Shown here: positions 1 through 9,231 of the stretch, one piece after another
Numbering within the stretch: position 1 is the first letter of the stretch
How the letters are laid out: every line of letters starts with the position of its first letter
Source of the DNA: Ruminococcus sp. FC2018
GTDB lineage: Bacteria; Bacillota; Clostridia; Oscillospirales; Ruminococcaceae
Assembly (NCBI RefSeq): GCF_000621805.1
Contig: NZ_JHXH01000005.1
Location: 62,001 to 126,000 of the forward strand
Direction: 5' to 3'
DNA: 64,000 bases
Position numbers and translations under genes: made by a program
Notes under the pieces: model-generated
The model's database searches: none
Told to the model about the DNA's origin: nothing
The model's input: the letters and a program-made list of their open reading frames with translations, nothing else

Positions 1-1778
1 TTGTCCTTTACAGCCTTTTCGGTGTTGTAGAAGTCCTTCATGTCGGGGTGATCTTCAATGAACGTCTTGCCGGTGAGTGCTTCGTATCTGTCCATAAGCA
101 CCTTTTCGATCCTCTGTATTACAGGGTACTTGTGCTGTGTGCTGAGATCAGTCTCGCCGTCTTTTGCCTTGTGAGCGTAGTATCTGCCAATAGCTATAAT
201 AGCCTCCTCTACCTTTTCGGTGTACAGAACAGACATGGTCTTGCCTTCCACTTTATTTTTATCTGATATAACGTTCTCCATGTTAGTGATAGCCTTCTGT
301 ATGTTATCATATTCTGCGGAGTTTCTTTTCTGCCTTGCATCATTGAGCATTTTCTTGCAGGCACCCAGCATTTTAGTTTCTTTTTCTGTTGTTTCTTCAA
401 ATTCAAAGCTCTTGTCCGCCTCTGTGAACTTTGTAGTATAGATAGGATTGTTGTCATCGCCCAGTTTCATTACATTCTCGTCCTTGAGCTTTATGTTGAA
501 CAGCGCGCTGCGGAATCTGTTGAACTTGTAGTTTTCATCTTCGGACAAGCTCTCATAATGCATAGTCTGGTATGCCTGAGCGTTGCCTCTGTTCTTGTCG
601 CCTTTTATCCTGTACAGGTCTCTGAGCTCTTCTGTGAAGAACTTCTTGTCGGTGTTGAATATCTCCATTACCTTGTCGATGTCCTTCTGACTGAAGTCGG
701 TGTTCAGGTCGGGGTCGAACCTGTCAGACTTGTAAAGCTCTACAAGATCCAATATAGTAGGCTCTAACTTTGTATAATGTACTTCCTCGTCGCCATTGTA
801 GTTCTTTTCTATCTTGCTCTCAACGTCATAGGTCACTATCGGCGGTATCTTGCAGTGGTCGAACCATACTTTTACATCAAAGCCCTTTATGTCTGCAAAA
901 GTTTCGGGCTTGCCGTCAGCTATGCACTTGTCCATATGAGCGTTCATCATATCAAGTGCTTTGATGTACTCCGCTGCTTTTTTCTCTGTGAGATCGTCCA
1001 TTATATCTTCTTTCTGTGTCTTGTCAGCCTTTATAATGTCAGACGCAGCAGCAAGAGGGTCAAACGAACGCACCTCATCATAATTGACATTGAAATTATC
1101 CTTTAATAAATTGGTGTATGCACGGGAGTCCACATATTCATCAGCTCTGAACCCCTTGTTGAGCAGCGCTGTATAGGAATCCAGTATCTTATTATACTGC
1201 TCCTGTGTAACAGTTTTCTGCCCATTGTGTCTCCAGAACTTATCCTTGTAATCTCTCCTCGGGTTTATAAGCAGACGCTCATTTCTTTCCTTTTCCGAGA
1301 GCTTATCGCCTTTAAGCTCTTCAAGCCTGTTCGGGTACTTCTTATCAAGCTCCTGCTTCTTTTTGATAAGGTAGTCGATAGTTGCCATGTAGGTCTCATA
1401 TTCCGTGTCAGGTGCGTGATCTATGACCATCATCTGGAATGGATTTCCGGTGCTGTCTTCCAAAAAGCTGCCCCTGCCGCTGGGGAACTTTTCGAGATTT
1501 TCGTCCTTTACTAACTCTGATACATCTTTGTCCGGGAACATTTCCTTGTATTTCTTTGTATCATTTCTGAGCATTACATAGGGACTCGTCGAACGAATAT
1601 GCTGAGCCCAGTGCAGCATGATAAGGGGACTCATGCAATTGTTAAATGACTTCTGATTCTTTTCTGAAAGATCATCAGTATTTTTGTATTCATCATTGTA
1701 TCTGTTGCTGTAATTTTCATCTAAAAGTCCGCCGACGCTTGCCTTGATCATTACCCTCATTGCTAATTCTCTTTTCAT
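1..1778 (-). CDS. Candidate effector A: long charged cytoplasmic protein, 3' end outside window
   Basis: About 592 codons are present and the C-terminus lies beyond base 1. The ATG at 1778 follows an AAGGAG box about 9 bases upstream. The product (starts MKRELAMRVM) is rich in Lys, Glu, Asp and Asn, has no signal peptide or membrane helix, and looks largely helical with coiled-coil-like stretches. I do not recognise a family. It is grouped with the genes at 19571 and 22527 because all three are long, charged and signal-less, and carry the same GCAMCC-N15-GGGTATTAC element upstream. I could not align A convincingly with the other two by eye. It may be a substrate of the T4SS-like machine; that is inference. 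Confidence 0.75.
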   Translation of the reverse strand, partial: MKRELAMRVMIKASVGGLLDENYSNRYNDEYKNTDDLSEKNQKSFNNCMSPLIMLHWAQHIRSTSPYVMLRNDTKKYKEMFPDKDVSELVKDENLEKFPSGRGSFLEDSTGNPFQMMVIDHAPDTEYETYMATIDYLIKKKQELDKKYPNRLEELKGDKLSEKERNERLLINPRRDYKDKFWRHNGQKTVTQEQYNKILDSYTALLNKGFRADEYVDSRAYTNLLKDNFNVNYDEVRSFDPLAAASDIIKADKTQKEDIMDDLTEKKAAEYIKALDMMNAHMDKCIADGKPETFADIKGFDVKVWFDHCKIPPIVTYDVESKIEKNYNGDEEVHYTKLEPTILDLVELYKSDRFDPDLNTDFSQKDIDKVMEIFNTDKKFFTEELRDLYRIKGDKNRGNAQAYQTMHYESLSEDENYKFNRFRSALFNIKLKDENVMKLGDDNNPIYTTKFTEADKSFEFEETTEKETKMLGACKKMLNDARQKRNSAEYDNIQKAITNMENVISDKNKVEGKTMSVLYTEKVEEAIIAIGRYYAHKAKDGETDLSTQHKYPVIQRIEKVLMDRYEALTGKTFIEDHPDMKDFYNTEKAVKD

Positions 1779-1833
1779 AGTGATTAACTCCTTTTTTCTA
1801 TTTTTTTATGATTTTCAATGTTTGTTTTGCGCT

Positions 1834-1870
1834 TTCATAAGTAATACCCTGTCGATCGCAGATAGGTTGC
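1834..1870 (-). promoter_or_regulatory. ECF-like bipartite promoter element, copy upstream of effector A
   Basis: On the minus strand GCAACC (1870-1865), 15 bases, then GGGTATTAC (1849-1841) followed by TTATGAAAG. It lies about 60 bases upstream of the start at 1778, with an A/T-rich stretch before the first box. Spacing is identical in the copies at 19486, 24742 (minus) and 24863. The layout resembles an ECF sigma -35/-10 pair. Confidence 0.7.
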
Positions 1871-2028
1871 AAAAAATAAAAAAATTTTTCACCCCTCCGG
1901 CGGGATACCTTTCCCATTACAGATCACACTCTCTATTGCCCTGACTTATTTTGTTTCGTTTTGATTTCTGATATTGTTATTTACATCGGACTTACTCCTT
2001 TGATAGTATATGTAATGATTTTTTTGGG

Positions 2029-2068
2029 ACAAAAGATCCCTCCTCCGAAAACTTCGGAAGAAGGATCT
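2029..2068 (-). terminator. Terminator downstream of eno
   Basis: A long hairpin (arms near 2034-2049 and 2053-2068) whose mismatches are G-U pairs only when read on the minus strand. It is followed on that strand by TTTTG. It lies about 150 bases past the eno stop, beyond the structured segment at 2084-2204. Confidence 0.6.
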
Positions 2069-2083
2069 GATATCAAATATTCG

Positions 2084-2204
2084 ATTCTTGCGAGCTGCGC
2101 AGCAGTAGTGTTTGTCTGCAAGTGACCCGGGTGGGCGGACACAGTCCTTGGGTCAACGCCCCTTGCTCGAAGAAGTGCAGCGTTCGGAAGCCGAAGCTGA
2201 GCAC
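2084..2204 (+). ncRNA. Possible structured RNA between eno and effector A
   Basis: This non-coding stretch folds well on paper. TTCTT/CGAGC (2085-2095) pairs with GCTCG/AAGAA (2165-2174). GTGTTTGTC (2108-2116) pairs with GGCGGACAC (2134-2142) using three G-U pairs on the plus strand. TGACCC (2123-2128) pairs with GGGTCA (2150-2155), which would make a pseudoknot. A further hairpin spans 2175-2204. It matches no RNA family I recognise (not tmRNA, RNase P or SRP). The wobble pairs favour the plus strand, but it could also be part of the eno 3' end. No clear promoter was seen. Confidence 0.3.
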
Positions 2205-2216
2205 GTATTTATGATA

Positions 2217-3659
<1,443 letters not shown>

Positions 3660-3677
3660 GGTTAGTTATAACTAACC
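3660..3677. promoter_or_regulatory. Palindromic operator 1 (GTTAG-N6-CTAAC) at the eno start point
   Basis: GGTTAGTTATAACTAACC is a perfect 18-base palindrome directly downstream of the eno -10 box, where a bound repressor would block initiation. Related sites with the same six-base spacer occur at 3779, 3850, 7656 and near 16743. Confidence 0.7.
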
Positions 3678-3684
3678 ATATATA

Positions 3685-3713
3685 ATAGTATCACATCCGT
3701 TCTGATTTGTCAA
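3685..3713 (-). promoter_or_regulatory. Sigma-A promoter of eno
   Basis: On the minus strand TTGACA (3713-3708), a 17-base spacer and TACTAT (3690-3685). The predicted start point falls next to operator 1. Confidence 0.75.
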
Positions 3714-3778
3714 TAGCGGGCGTGCCGGCTTGCGGCATTTTGTCTGATTTTACAATGAATAACATCACTTTTCATAAT

Positions 3779-3796
3779 AGTTAGTGCAAACTAACT
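3779..3796. promoter_or_regulatory. Palindromic operator 2 (GTTAG-N6-CTAAC)
   Basis: AGTTAGTGCAAACTAACT, with perfect seven-base arms, lies 18 bases upstream of the -35 box of the plus-strand ABC operon and between the two divergent promoters. Confidence 0.6.
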
Positions 3797-3813
3797 AAAT
3801 TGTATTGCAAGCA

Positions 3814-3867
3814 TTGACAAGGAAATATAAAAGTGCTAAAATCACATTTGGTTAGTTTGGACTAATT
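3814..3867 (+). promoter_or_regulatory. Promoter of the 3939-7476 operon with operator 3
   Basis: TTGACA (3814-3819), a 17-base spacer, TAAAAT (3837-3842), then GGTTAGTTTGGACTAATT (3850-3867), an imperfect member of the GTTAG-N6-CTAAC set over the start point. The architecture matches that of eno: promoter followed directly by operator. Confidence 0.75.
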
Positions 3868-3938
3868 ATTTGGATCAGGTACGCTTGTCAAGGATTCATG
3901 GCGAGCAGAGCCTGCATTCCGAGGAGGGAGGATGGATC

Positions 3939-4433
3939 ATGATTTTAACACTGATCCTCGCACTAATGGTCATTGCCGGGATATTACTTATGCTTTTTTC
4001 GGCAGTTGCCTTTGTGCAGAACAGGAGCTTTTTCGGCTCTGCACCAAAGGATATACAGGCTGTTATAACTGACAAGCCCGAAAGATTCGGCGGACAGCAT
4101 CTGCTGGGGTGGTGCCTGCTTATATTGAGCATGGCGATGATAGCTGCGGCGTTTGTCATCGGAGTGTACGACGGCGTTAAAAACCGCTTCGGCTTCTGGG
4201 GCTTTTTTACAAGAATGTTGACGGTGCTGTACCTGTACAAGATATGGGATATGATATTTCTTGATTGGTTCGTGCTTACAAGAACGCATTTTTTCCAGCG
4301 CTACTATCCCGAGGCTGAAGGCTGCGAGAGCTTCAAAAAGGTGGGCTTCAACCGAAAGTCGCAGATAATAAAGCTGGTGGTATTTCCCTTTGTTTCGGCA
4401 GCTGTTGCAGGGCTGTGCGTACTTATCTTTTAA
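3939..4433 (+). CDS. Four-helix integral membrane protein of unknown function, in an ABC operon
   Basis: 164 residues (starts MILTLILALM). The ATG at 3939 is chosen because GAGGAGGGAGG sits about 8 bases upstream; longer in-frame readings have no such site. Four hydrophobic segments are visible (about residues 2-25, 54-75, 87-105 and 143-163), joined by short charged loops. I do not recognise the family. It is the first gene after an operator-controlled promoter and lies 19 bases before the ATPase gene, so it probably works with, or is regulated with, the ABC transporter that follows. Confidence 0.8.
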   Translation: MILTLILALMVIAGILLMLFSAVAFVQNRSFFGSAPKDIQAVITDKPERFGGQHLLGWCLLILSMAMIAAAFVIGVYDGVKNRFGFWGFFTRMLTVLYLYKIWDMIFLDWFVLTRTHFFQRYYPEAEGCESFKKVGFNRKSQIIKLVVFPFVSAAVAGLCVLIF

Positions 4434-4452
4434 GAAAATGGAGGAGAGCAAA

Positions 4453-5160
4453 ATGGGACAGACAGCGGTAGAATTCAAGGACGTTGTAAAAACATACGGT
4501 AAGGGTGACGGTATGCAGGTCGCAGTTGACCATGTCAGCTTTACGATAGAACAGGGCGAGTTCGTGGTAATTCTCGGACGTTCAGGTGCGGGAAAATCCA
4601 CGGTGCTGAATATGCTTGGGGGAATGGACAAGCCTACTCAGGGCAAGGTCATCGTTGAGGGACAGGAGATCTCAGGCTTCAGCGACAAGCAGCTTTCAAG
4701 CTACCGTGCGGACACGATAGGCTTTATATTTCAGTTTTATAACCTCATCGCAGGGCTTACCGCCTACGAAAATGTTGCACTTGTAAAGGACATCAAAAAG
4801 GGTGCTCTGGACCCGGGGGAAATGCTTGACAAGGTGGGACTTTCCGACCAGAAAAACAAGTTCCCGTCGCAGATGTCGGGCGGTCAGCAGCAGAGGATTT
4901 CCATCGCAAGGGCACTTGCCAAAAACCCCAAGATCATACTCGGTGATGAGCCTACGGGTGCCCTTGACTCGGAAACGGGACTTATCGTGCTTGAGATGCT
5001 GCAAAAGCTTTCCGTGCAGGACGGTCACACGGTCATTCTCGTAACGCACAATGCTGATATTGCAAAATGCGCAAACAGAGTGATACATATGCGAAACGGC
5101 AAGATAAAGTCCATAAAGACCAACGAATCTCCGATGTCTGTCAGGGACATTGAGTGGTGA
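4453..5160 (+). CDS. ABC transporter ATP-binding protein, MacB/LolD-like
   Basis: 235 residues. The ATG at 4453 follows GGAGGAGAG. Walker A is GRSGAGKST (residues 42-50), the signature SGGQQQRISIARAL is near 140, and Walker B IILGDEPTGALD is near 160. This is the ATPase class that pairs with FtsX-type permeases and drives mechanotransmission across the membrane, either exporting compounds or sensing and detaching peptide antibiotics. The partner permease starts 18 bases downstream. The substrate cannot be read from the sequence. Expression probably follows the operator-controlled promoter at 3814. Confidence 0.93.
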   Translation: MGQTAVEFKDVVKTYGKGDGMQVAVDHVSFTIEQGEFVVILGRSGAGKSTVLNMLGGMDKPTQGKVIVEGQEISGFSDKQLSSYRADTIGFIFQFYNLIAGLTAYENVALVKDIKKGALDPGEMLDKVGLSDQKNKFPSQMSGGQQQRISIARALAKNPKIILGDEPTGALDSETGLIVLEMLQKLSVQDGHTVILVTHNADIAKCANRVIHMRNGKIKSIKTNESPMSVRDIEW

Positions 5161-5178
5161 CAGCGGGGAGGTCTGGTT

Positions 5179-7476
5179 ATGCTTTGGCGAAAAATGCTTC
5201 GTGATATCAAGGGGAATTTTGCACAGTTCTTTTCTATCTTTGTGCTGTCAGTGGTCGCAATGTGGTGTTACACGGGTTTTCAGGCGAACGTTATCGGCGG
5301 CACGAAAGCAAGGGAAAATTTCAATAAGACGACCAACTTTTCTGACGGCTGGATATACGGTGCGGATATGACCTCACAGCAGGCAGGAAAGGTCAAGGAC
5401 ATTGATAAAGTCAATGATGTACAGCTGCGTACGCAGATGCTTGGAAAGGCGGACAAGGATCACAACTCTGCCGAGGTGTACTGTTATTTTCAGAAGGACA
5501 ACGTAGTCACAAAGCCCTACACTATGTCGGGCGAAGACTATGACCCGGAAGATAAGGACGGTGTGTGGCTGTTTTACCGCTTTGCAGATGCGTGGAAATT
5601 GGATGTTGGAGACAGCTTTTCCGTTCACGTTATGGGACGGGATATCAGCAAGAAAATAAAGGGGCTTATCGCAACGCCCGAATATGAATATGCCTGTGCT
5701 TCGACAGACGCAGATGTTGATTATCACAACATTGGATTTGCGTACTTCTCAATGAATGTTCTGCCGCAGGATGAACAGAAATTCAACCAGATAACTTTCA
5801 CCTGTGAGGGAAATCCACTGAAACTTGAAGATGATATTTCGGCTGCACTTGAGGGCAGCTATGCTTTTATCGGCGATCGCAAGAGCATTGACGGCTACAA
5901 CCGTCTCACCGACGAGCTTGAACAGCACGACGGGTTTTCCTATATCTTTTCGGGAGTGTTCGTAGCGATCGCACTGCTTGTCATCACCACGACCATGAAG
6001 AGGATGGTAGCCTGCCAGAGGACGCAGATAGGTACGCTGAACGCACTTGGCATGAAAAACCGCAAGATCATGACGCACTATCTCAGCTTCAGCATAGTTT
6101 CGTCAGCGGCGGGGTGTGTGATCGGGATATTGCTGGGTATATTCACACTGGGCAAGTTCATGGTGGATATGTTCGGCGGAGAGTTTTACTCGGTGCCCAA
6201 CTGGAGCGCAGGATACGATTTCAAAAGCATCGTGCTTGCAGCTGTCATAGTGCTTGTATGCACCGTTACCGCATACTTCAGCTGCCGGAAGATACTGAAG
6301 ATCCACCCGTCGGAGGCTTTGCGTCCTGCATCTACCAAGACTGCCAAGAGCTGCATTTTTGAAAAGCTGCCTTTCTGGAACAAGCTCAGTTTCAATGCAC
6401 GCTACAATCTCCGTGACGTTTCACGCTCAAAAATGCGTGCGGTAATGGGTGTTTTCGGAACGATGATGGGTATGCTTGTTGTGTCTCTCGGACTTGGTGC
6501 ATATGACACGGTGGGCTATGTTCGCAGCTGGTATTTTGACGATATACAGAATTATAACACCCAGGTCATACTCAAAGACAGCTGCACGCTTGAACAGGCG
6601 CAGCAGCTGCAGATAGAGTTCGGCGGCGAGCTTATCGCAATGGACATGATATCCATTGCAGCTGACTCTCACCCCGTCTCGGACGATATAATCAGCTGCA
6701 AGCTGGCAGTCACCGAGGGCAAGCAGCTTTTCAGAGTTTCGGACAGAGATCTCAACATCGGTTCACTTGAAAAGGGTAAGGTCGCATTGACGATGAAGCA
6801 GGCTGACAAGCTAAAGCTCAAAGTCGGCGAGAAGGTGTACTGGAAGACCGCTACCGGCAATAAGTGGGTCGAAAGCGAGATAGGACTTATCTCACGCCAC
6901 CCGTCAATAACAGGCATATCCATGCTGCGTGAAGATTATGAAAAAGAGGGCTTTGAGTTCAAGCCTGCAATGCTGGTTTCAAAGGACGACTGTACAGATG
7001 CAAAAGGCAGGGACTACATCACCGCAGTCCACAGCATGAGCGACCTGAAAAAAGCCTTTGACAAGAGCATGGAGGTCATGGACCTGCTTGTGTACTTCAT
7101 GATATTCTTCTCGCTGCTGCTGATAATCGTGGTGCTTTACAACTCGGGAAATCTGTCCTTCAACGAGAGGGAAAAGGAGTTCGCAACTCTCAAAGTCCTT
7201 GGTTTCCAGAGCCGCAGGATCAGGAAACTCATCAGTACACAGAATCTTTGGCTGTCGGTCATCGGCGTAATTCTCGGCACACCTCTGGGCAGTGTAGCAC
7301 TGCAGGCGATGATGGACTCAAACGGCGATTCTATTGACTGGCCATGCATGATACACTGGTACACATATCTGCTTGCAGCGGCGTTTGTAATGGGCGTGTC
7401 GGTGCTTGTAGGATTTATGTTCTCAAAGCGGATCAAGCGTATCGACATGGTCGGCGTGCTCAAAGGTATGGAGTAG
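5179..7476 (+). CDS. ABC transporter permease with two FtsX-like domains
   Basis: 765 residues, starting at ATG 5179 after GGGGAGG. An N-terminal membrane segment (about 14-34) is followed by a large extracytoplasmic domain, three membrane helices (about 255-380, FtsX-like), a second soluble domain and three more helices near the C-terminus (about 640-755, FtsX-like). This is the architecture of long permeases that pair with a single MacB-like ATPase. A truncated relative of the N-terminal segment is seen as a remnant at 15068-15361. The final residues (KRIDMVGVLKGME) resemble the usual end of FtsX permeases. Confidence 0.92.
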   Translation: MLWRKMLRDIKGNFAQFFSIFVLSVVAMWCYTGFQANVIGGTKARENFNKTTNFSDGWIYGADMTSQQAGKVKDIDKVNDVQLRTQMLGKADKDHNSAEVYCYFQKDNVVTKPYTMSGEDYDPEDKDGVWLFYRFADAWKLDVGDSFSVHVMGRDISKKIKGLIATPEYEYACASTDADVDYHNIGFAYFSMNVLPQDEQKFNQITFTCEGNPLKLEDDISAALEGSYAFIGDRKSIDGYNRLTDELEQHDGFSYIFSGVFVAIALLVITTTMKRMVACQRTQIGTLNALGMKNRKIMTHYLSFSIVSSAAGCVIGILLGIFTLGKFMVDMFGGEFYSVPNWSAGYDFKSIVLAAVIVLVCTVTAYFSCRKILKIHPSEALRPASTKTAKSCIFEKLPFWNKLSFNARYNLRDVSRSKMRAVMGVFGTMMGMLVVSLGLGAYDTVGYVRSWYFDDIQNYNTQVILKDSCTLEQAQQLQIEFGGELIAMDMISIAADSHPVSDDIISCKLAVTEGKQLFRVSDRDLNIGSLEKGKVALTMKQADKLKLKVGEKVYWKTATGNKWVESEIGLISRHPSITGISMLREDYEKEGFEFKPAMLVSKDDCTDAKGRDYITAVHSMSDLKKAFDKSMEVMDLLVYFMIFFSLLLIIVVLYNSGNLSFNEREKEFATLKVLGFQSRRIRKLISTQNLWLSVIGVILGTPLGSVALQAMMDSNGDSIDWPCMIHWYTYLLAAAFVMGVSVLVGFMFSKRIKRIDMVGVLKGME

Positions 7477-7499
7477 AGGAGGGTTTATGTTTTGAAATG

Positions 7500-7541
7500 C
7501 CCGCAGGCGGAATCTTATAGACTGCTTGCGGGTAATATTTT
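7500..7541 (+). terminator. Likely terminator after the permease gene
   Basis: CCCGCAGGCGG (7500-7510) pairs with CTGCTTGCGGG (7522-7532) along 11 positions with two G-U pairs, followed by TAATATTTT. The U-run is interrupted, so strength is uncertain. Confidence 0.55.
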
Positions 7542-7607
7542 GCAAAAAACGAAAACAAATCGGAGCATTGCGGAACGAAATGGAGTAGAAACCCATGGCA
7601 CGATGTG

Positions 7608-7673
7608 CTACAATAACAACCGGAGCCGGAAAACGGCTCGGTATTTTTGATTATAGGTTAGATATAACTAACC
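7608..7673 (+). promoter_or_regulatory. Promoter, leader hairpin and operator 4 before the MptD/ECF-type operon
   Basis: An extended -10-like TGCTACAAT (-10 box 7609-7614) without a clear -35 is followed by GAGCCG-GAAAA-CGGCTC (7623-7639) and five T, which could stabilise or attenuate the transcript. GGTTAGATATAACTAACC (7656-7673), a GTTAG-N6-CTAAC palindrome, follows 17 bases before the start at 7691. Confidence 0.5.
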
Positions 7674-7690
7674 AATGGAGGTATTGAATT

Positions 7691-8257
7691 ATGAAAGGAA
7701 AAGATCTTATCAACATCGGTATTTTTTCAGCGATCTATTTTGTTATAGTTTTCATCGTCGCAATGCTGGGATTTGTCCCGATAATGCTGCCAATGCTTGC
7801 GGTGCTTGTGCCGATCATCGGAGGAGTGCCGTTCATGCTGTTTCTCACTCGTGTCAAAAAGTTCGGCATGATATGGATCATGAGTATCATAATGGGACTG
7901 CTCATGATTCTGACAGGAATGAGCTGGCCGCCGCTTGCTGTGTCGGCTGTTACGGGACTGATCGCAGAGCTTGTGTTCAGAGCCGGCAAATACCGCAGCG
8001 CCGCAATGGCAGTTCTGACCAACGCAGTGTTCAGTCTGTGGGTCGCAGCCAACTATCTGCCGCTGTTTTTTGCAGCTGATAAATACTGGGAGTCACGCAA
8101 GGACTACGGACAGGACTACATCGACAGCGTCAACAAGCTTATGCCCAAATGGATGTGCCCGACGTTGTTTGCAGCAGCTTTTGTCTGCGGAATAATCGGC
8201 GGACTGCTTGGGAGAAAGTTAATGAAGAAGCACTTTGAAAAGGCTGGTATAGCATGA
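7691..8257 (+). CDS. MptD/Trep_Strep-family putative ECF transporter S component
   Basis: 188 residues, highly hydrophobic, with five or six membrane helices and a basic C-terminus. The opening (KDLINIGIFSAIYFVI) and overall pattern match the Trep_Strep family, proposed substrate-binding subunits of energy-coupling factor importers. The ATG at 7691 follows GGAGG. It heads a tightly packed operon that also supplies EcfT (12710) and a fused EcfA (13450), so a complete ECF importer is encoded. The substrate is unknown. The overlap with the next gene is ATGA. Confidence 0.85.
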   Translation: MKGKDLINIGIFSAIYFVIVFIVAMLGFVPIMLPMLAVLVPIIGGVPFMLFLTRVKKFGMIWIMSIIMGLLMILTGMSWPPLAVSAVTGLIAELVFRAGKYRSAAMAVLTNAVFSLWVAANYLPLFFAADKYWESRKDYGQDYIDSVNKLMPKWMCPTLFAAAFVCGIIGGLLGRKLMKKHFEKAGIA

Positions 8258-9231
8258 GCAGCGACCTGTTTGAAACGCTGGACAGCGCAGGCTTCGGTGC
8301 AAATGTGTGCGAGGTAGCCTCTCAGGGTGACTGTCGTGTGCTGCGGCTGGAGGATAAGACAGGCGAGGGTTTTATGACAATGTACCGTGTCTTTGACGGG
8401 GTGTATCTGATGTATAACGATTTTCACCTGCAAAGCTGCATTTCCCAGTATCAGAACGCTGAGACGGTGCTTTGCATAGACCATTGCCGTGAGGGACGGA
8501 TCGAGCATGAAAACGCCCTGCACGAGCATTACTACATGGAAGCAGGAAATATCCGCATCGACAAGCGTGTCCACCACGAGGGGAAAGTTGTGCTGCCCCT
8601 TTCACATTATCACGGTATAACAATAGGCTTTGTCAGCGGTGCCGCAGAACAGTCACTCAAAAGGGAACTGCCTTTTCTGCCTTGCAATCTGAAAGCACTG
8701 AGTGAGAAATTCTGTCCGCAGAGCAAAGAGCTGCTTATTCGTGAAAACGAGCAGCTCGGGTGGGTATTTGCCCAGCTTTACCACGCACCGCAAAGCGTAA
8801 AGCTGGATTATTTCAGAGTGAAGATCGCAGAGCTCCTGCTTTTGCTCTCGTCACTTGATGTGCATAAGCAGGCTGATCAGCATCAGTATTTTCCCACCCG
8901 TCAGACCGAAAAGATAAAGCAGATACACTCGCTTATCACTACCTCTCTTGACCGCACTTTCACCATTGAACAGCTGTCAGAGAAATTCGATATGCCCTGT
9001 GCCACACTGCGCAAGGTTTTCAGAGCGGTGTACGGTGCACCGATCTATCAGTATATTAAAGGCTACAAAATGAAAGCCGCCGCCTCGATGCTCATTTCCC
9101 ACAGCGGACTGAACATTTCCGGGATAGCACAGCGGCTTGGTTACGATAACGCTTCAAAGTTTTCGGCGGCATTTCGTGATGTGATGGGCGAAACTCCGCA
9201 GAATTACAGAAACAGGCAGGAGGAGATATAA
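8254..9231 (+). CDS. AraC-family transcriptional regulator
   Basis: 325 residues. The C-terminal part (about 225-322) contains the two helix-turn-helix motifs of the AraC family, with a recognisable GYDNASKFSAAFRDVMGETPQNYR ending shared with siderophore-type regulators of the PchR/YbtA class (family knowledge). The N-terminal part would bind an effector. It starts inside the stop of the preceding gene (ATGA) and ends on the start of the next, so it is made with the transporter and probably controls it. A metal chelate or siderophore as inducer would fit, but is inferred. Confidence 0.9.
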   Translation: MSSDLFETLDSAGFGANVCEVASQGDCRVLRLEDKTGEGFMTMYRVFDGVYLMYNDFHLQSCISQYQNAETVLCIDHCREGRIEHENALHEHYYMEAGNIRIDKRVHHEGKVVLPLSHYHGITIGFVSGAAEQSLKRELPFLPCNLKALSEKFCPQSKELLIRENEQLGWVFAQLYHAPQSVKLDYFRVKIAELLLLLSSLDVHKQADQHQYFPTRQTEKIKQIHSLITTSLDRTFTIEQLSEKFDMPCATLRKVFRAVYGAPIYQYIKGYKMKAAASMLISHSGLNISGIAQRLGYDNASKFSAAFRDVMGETPQNYRNRQEEI

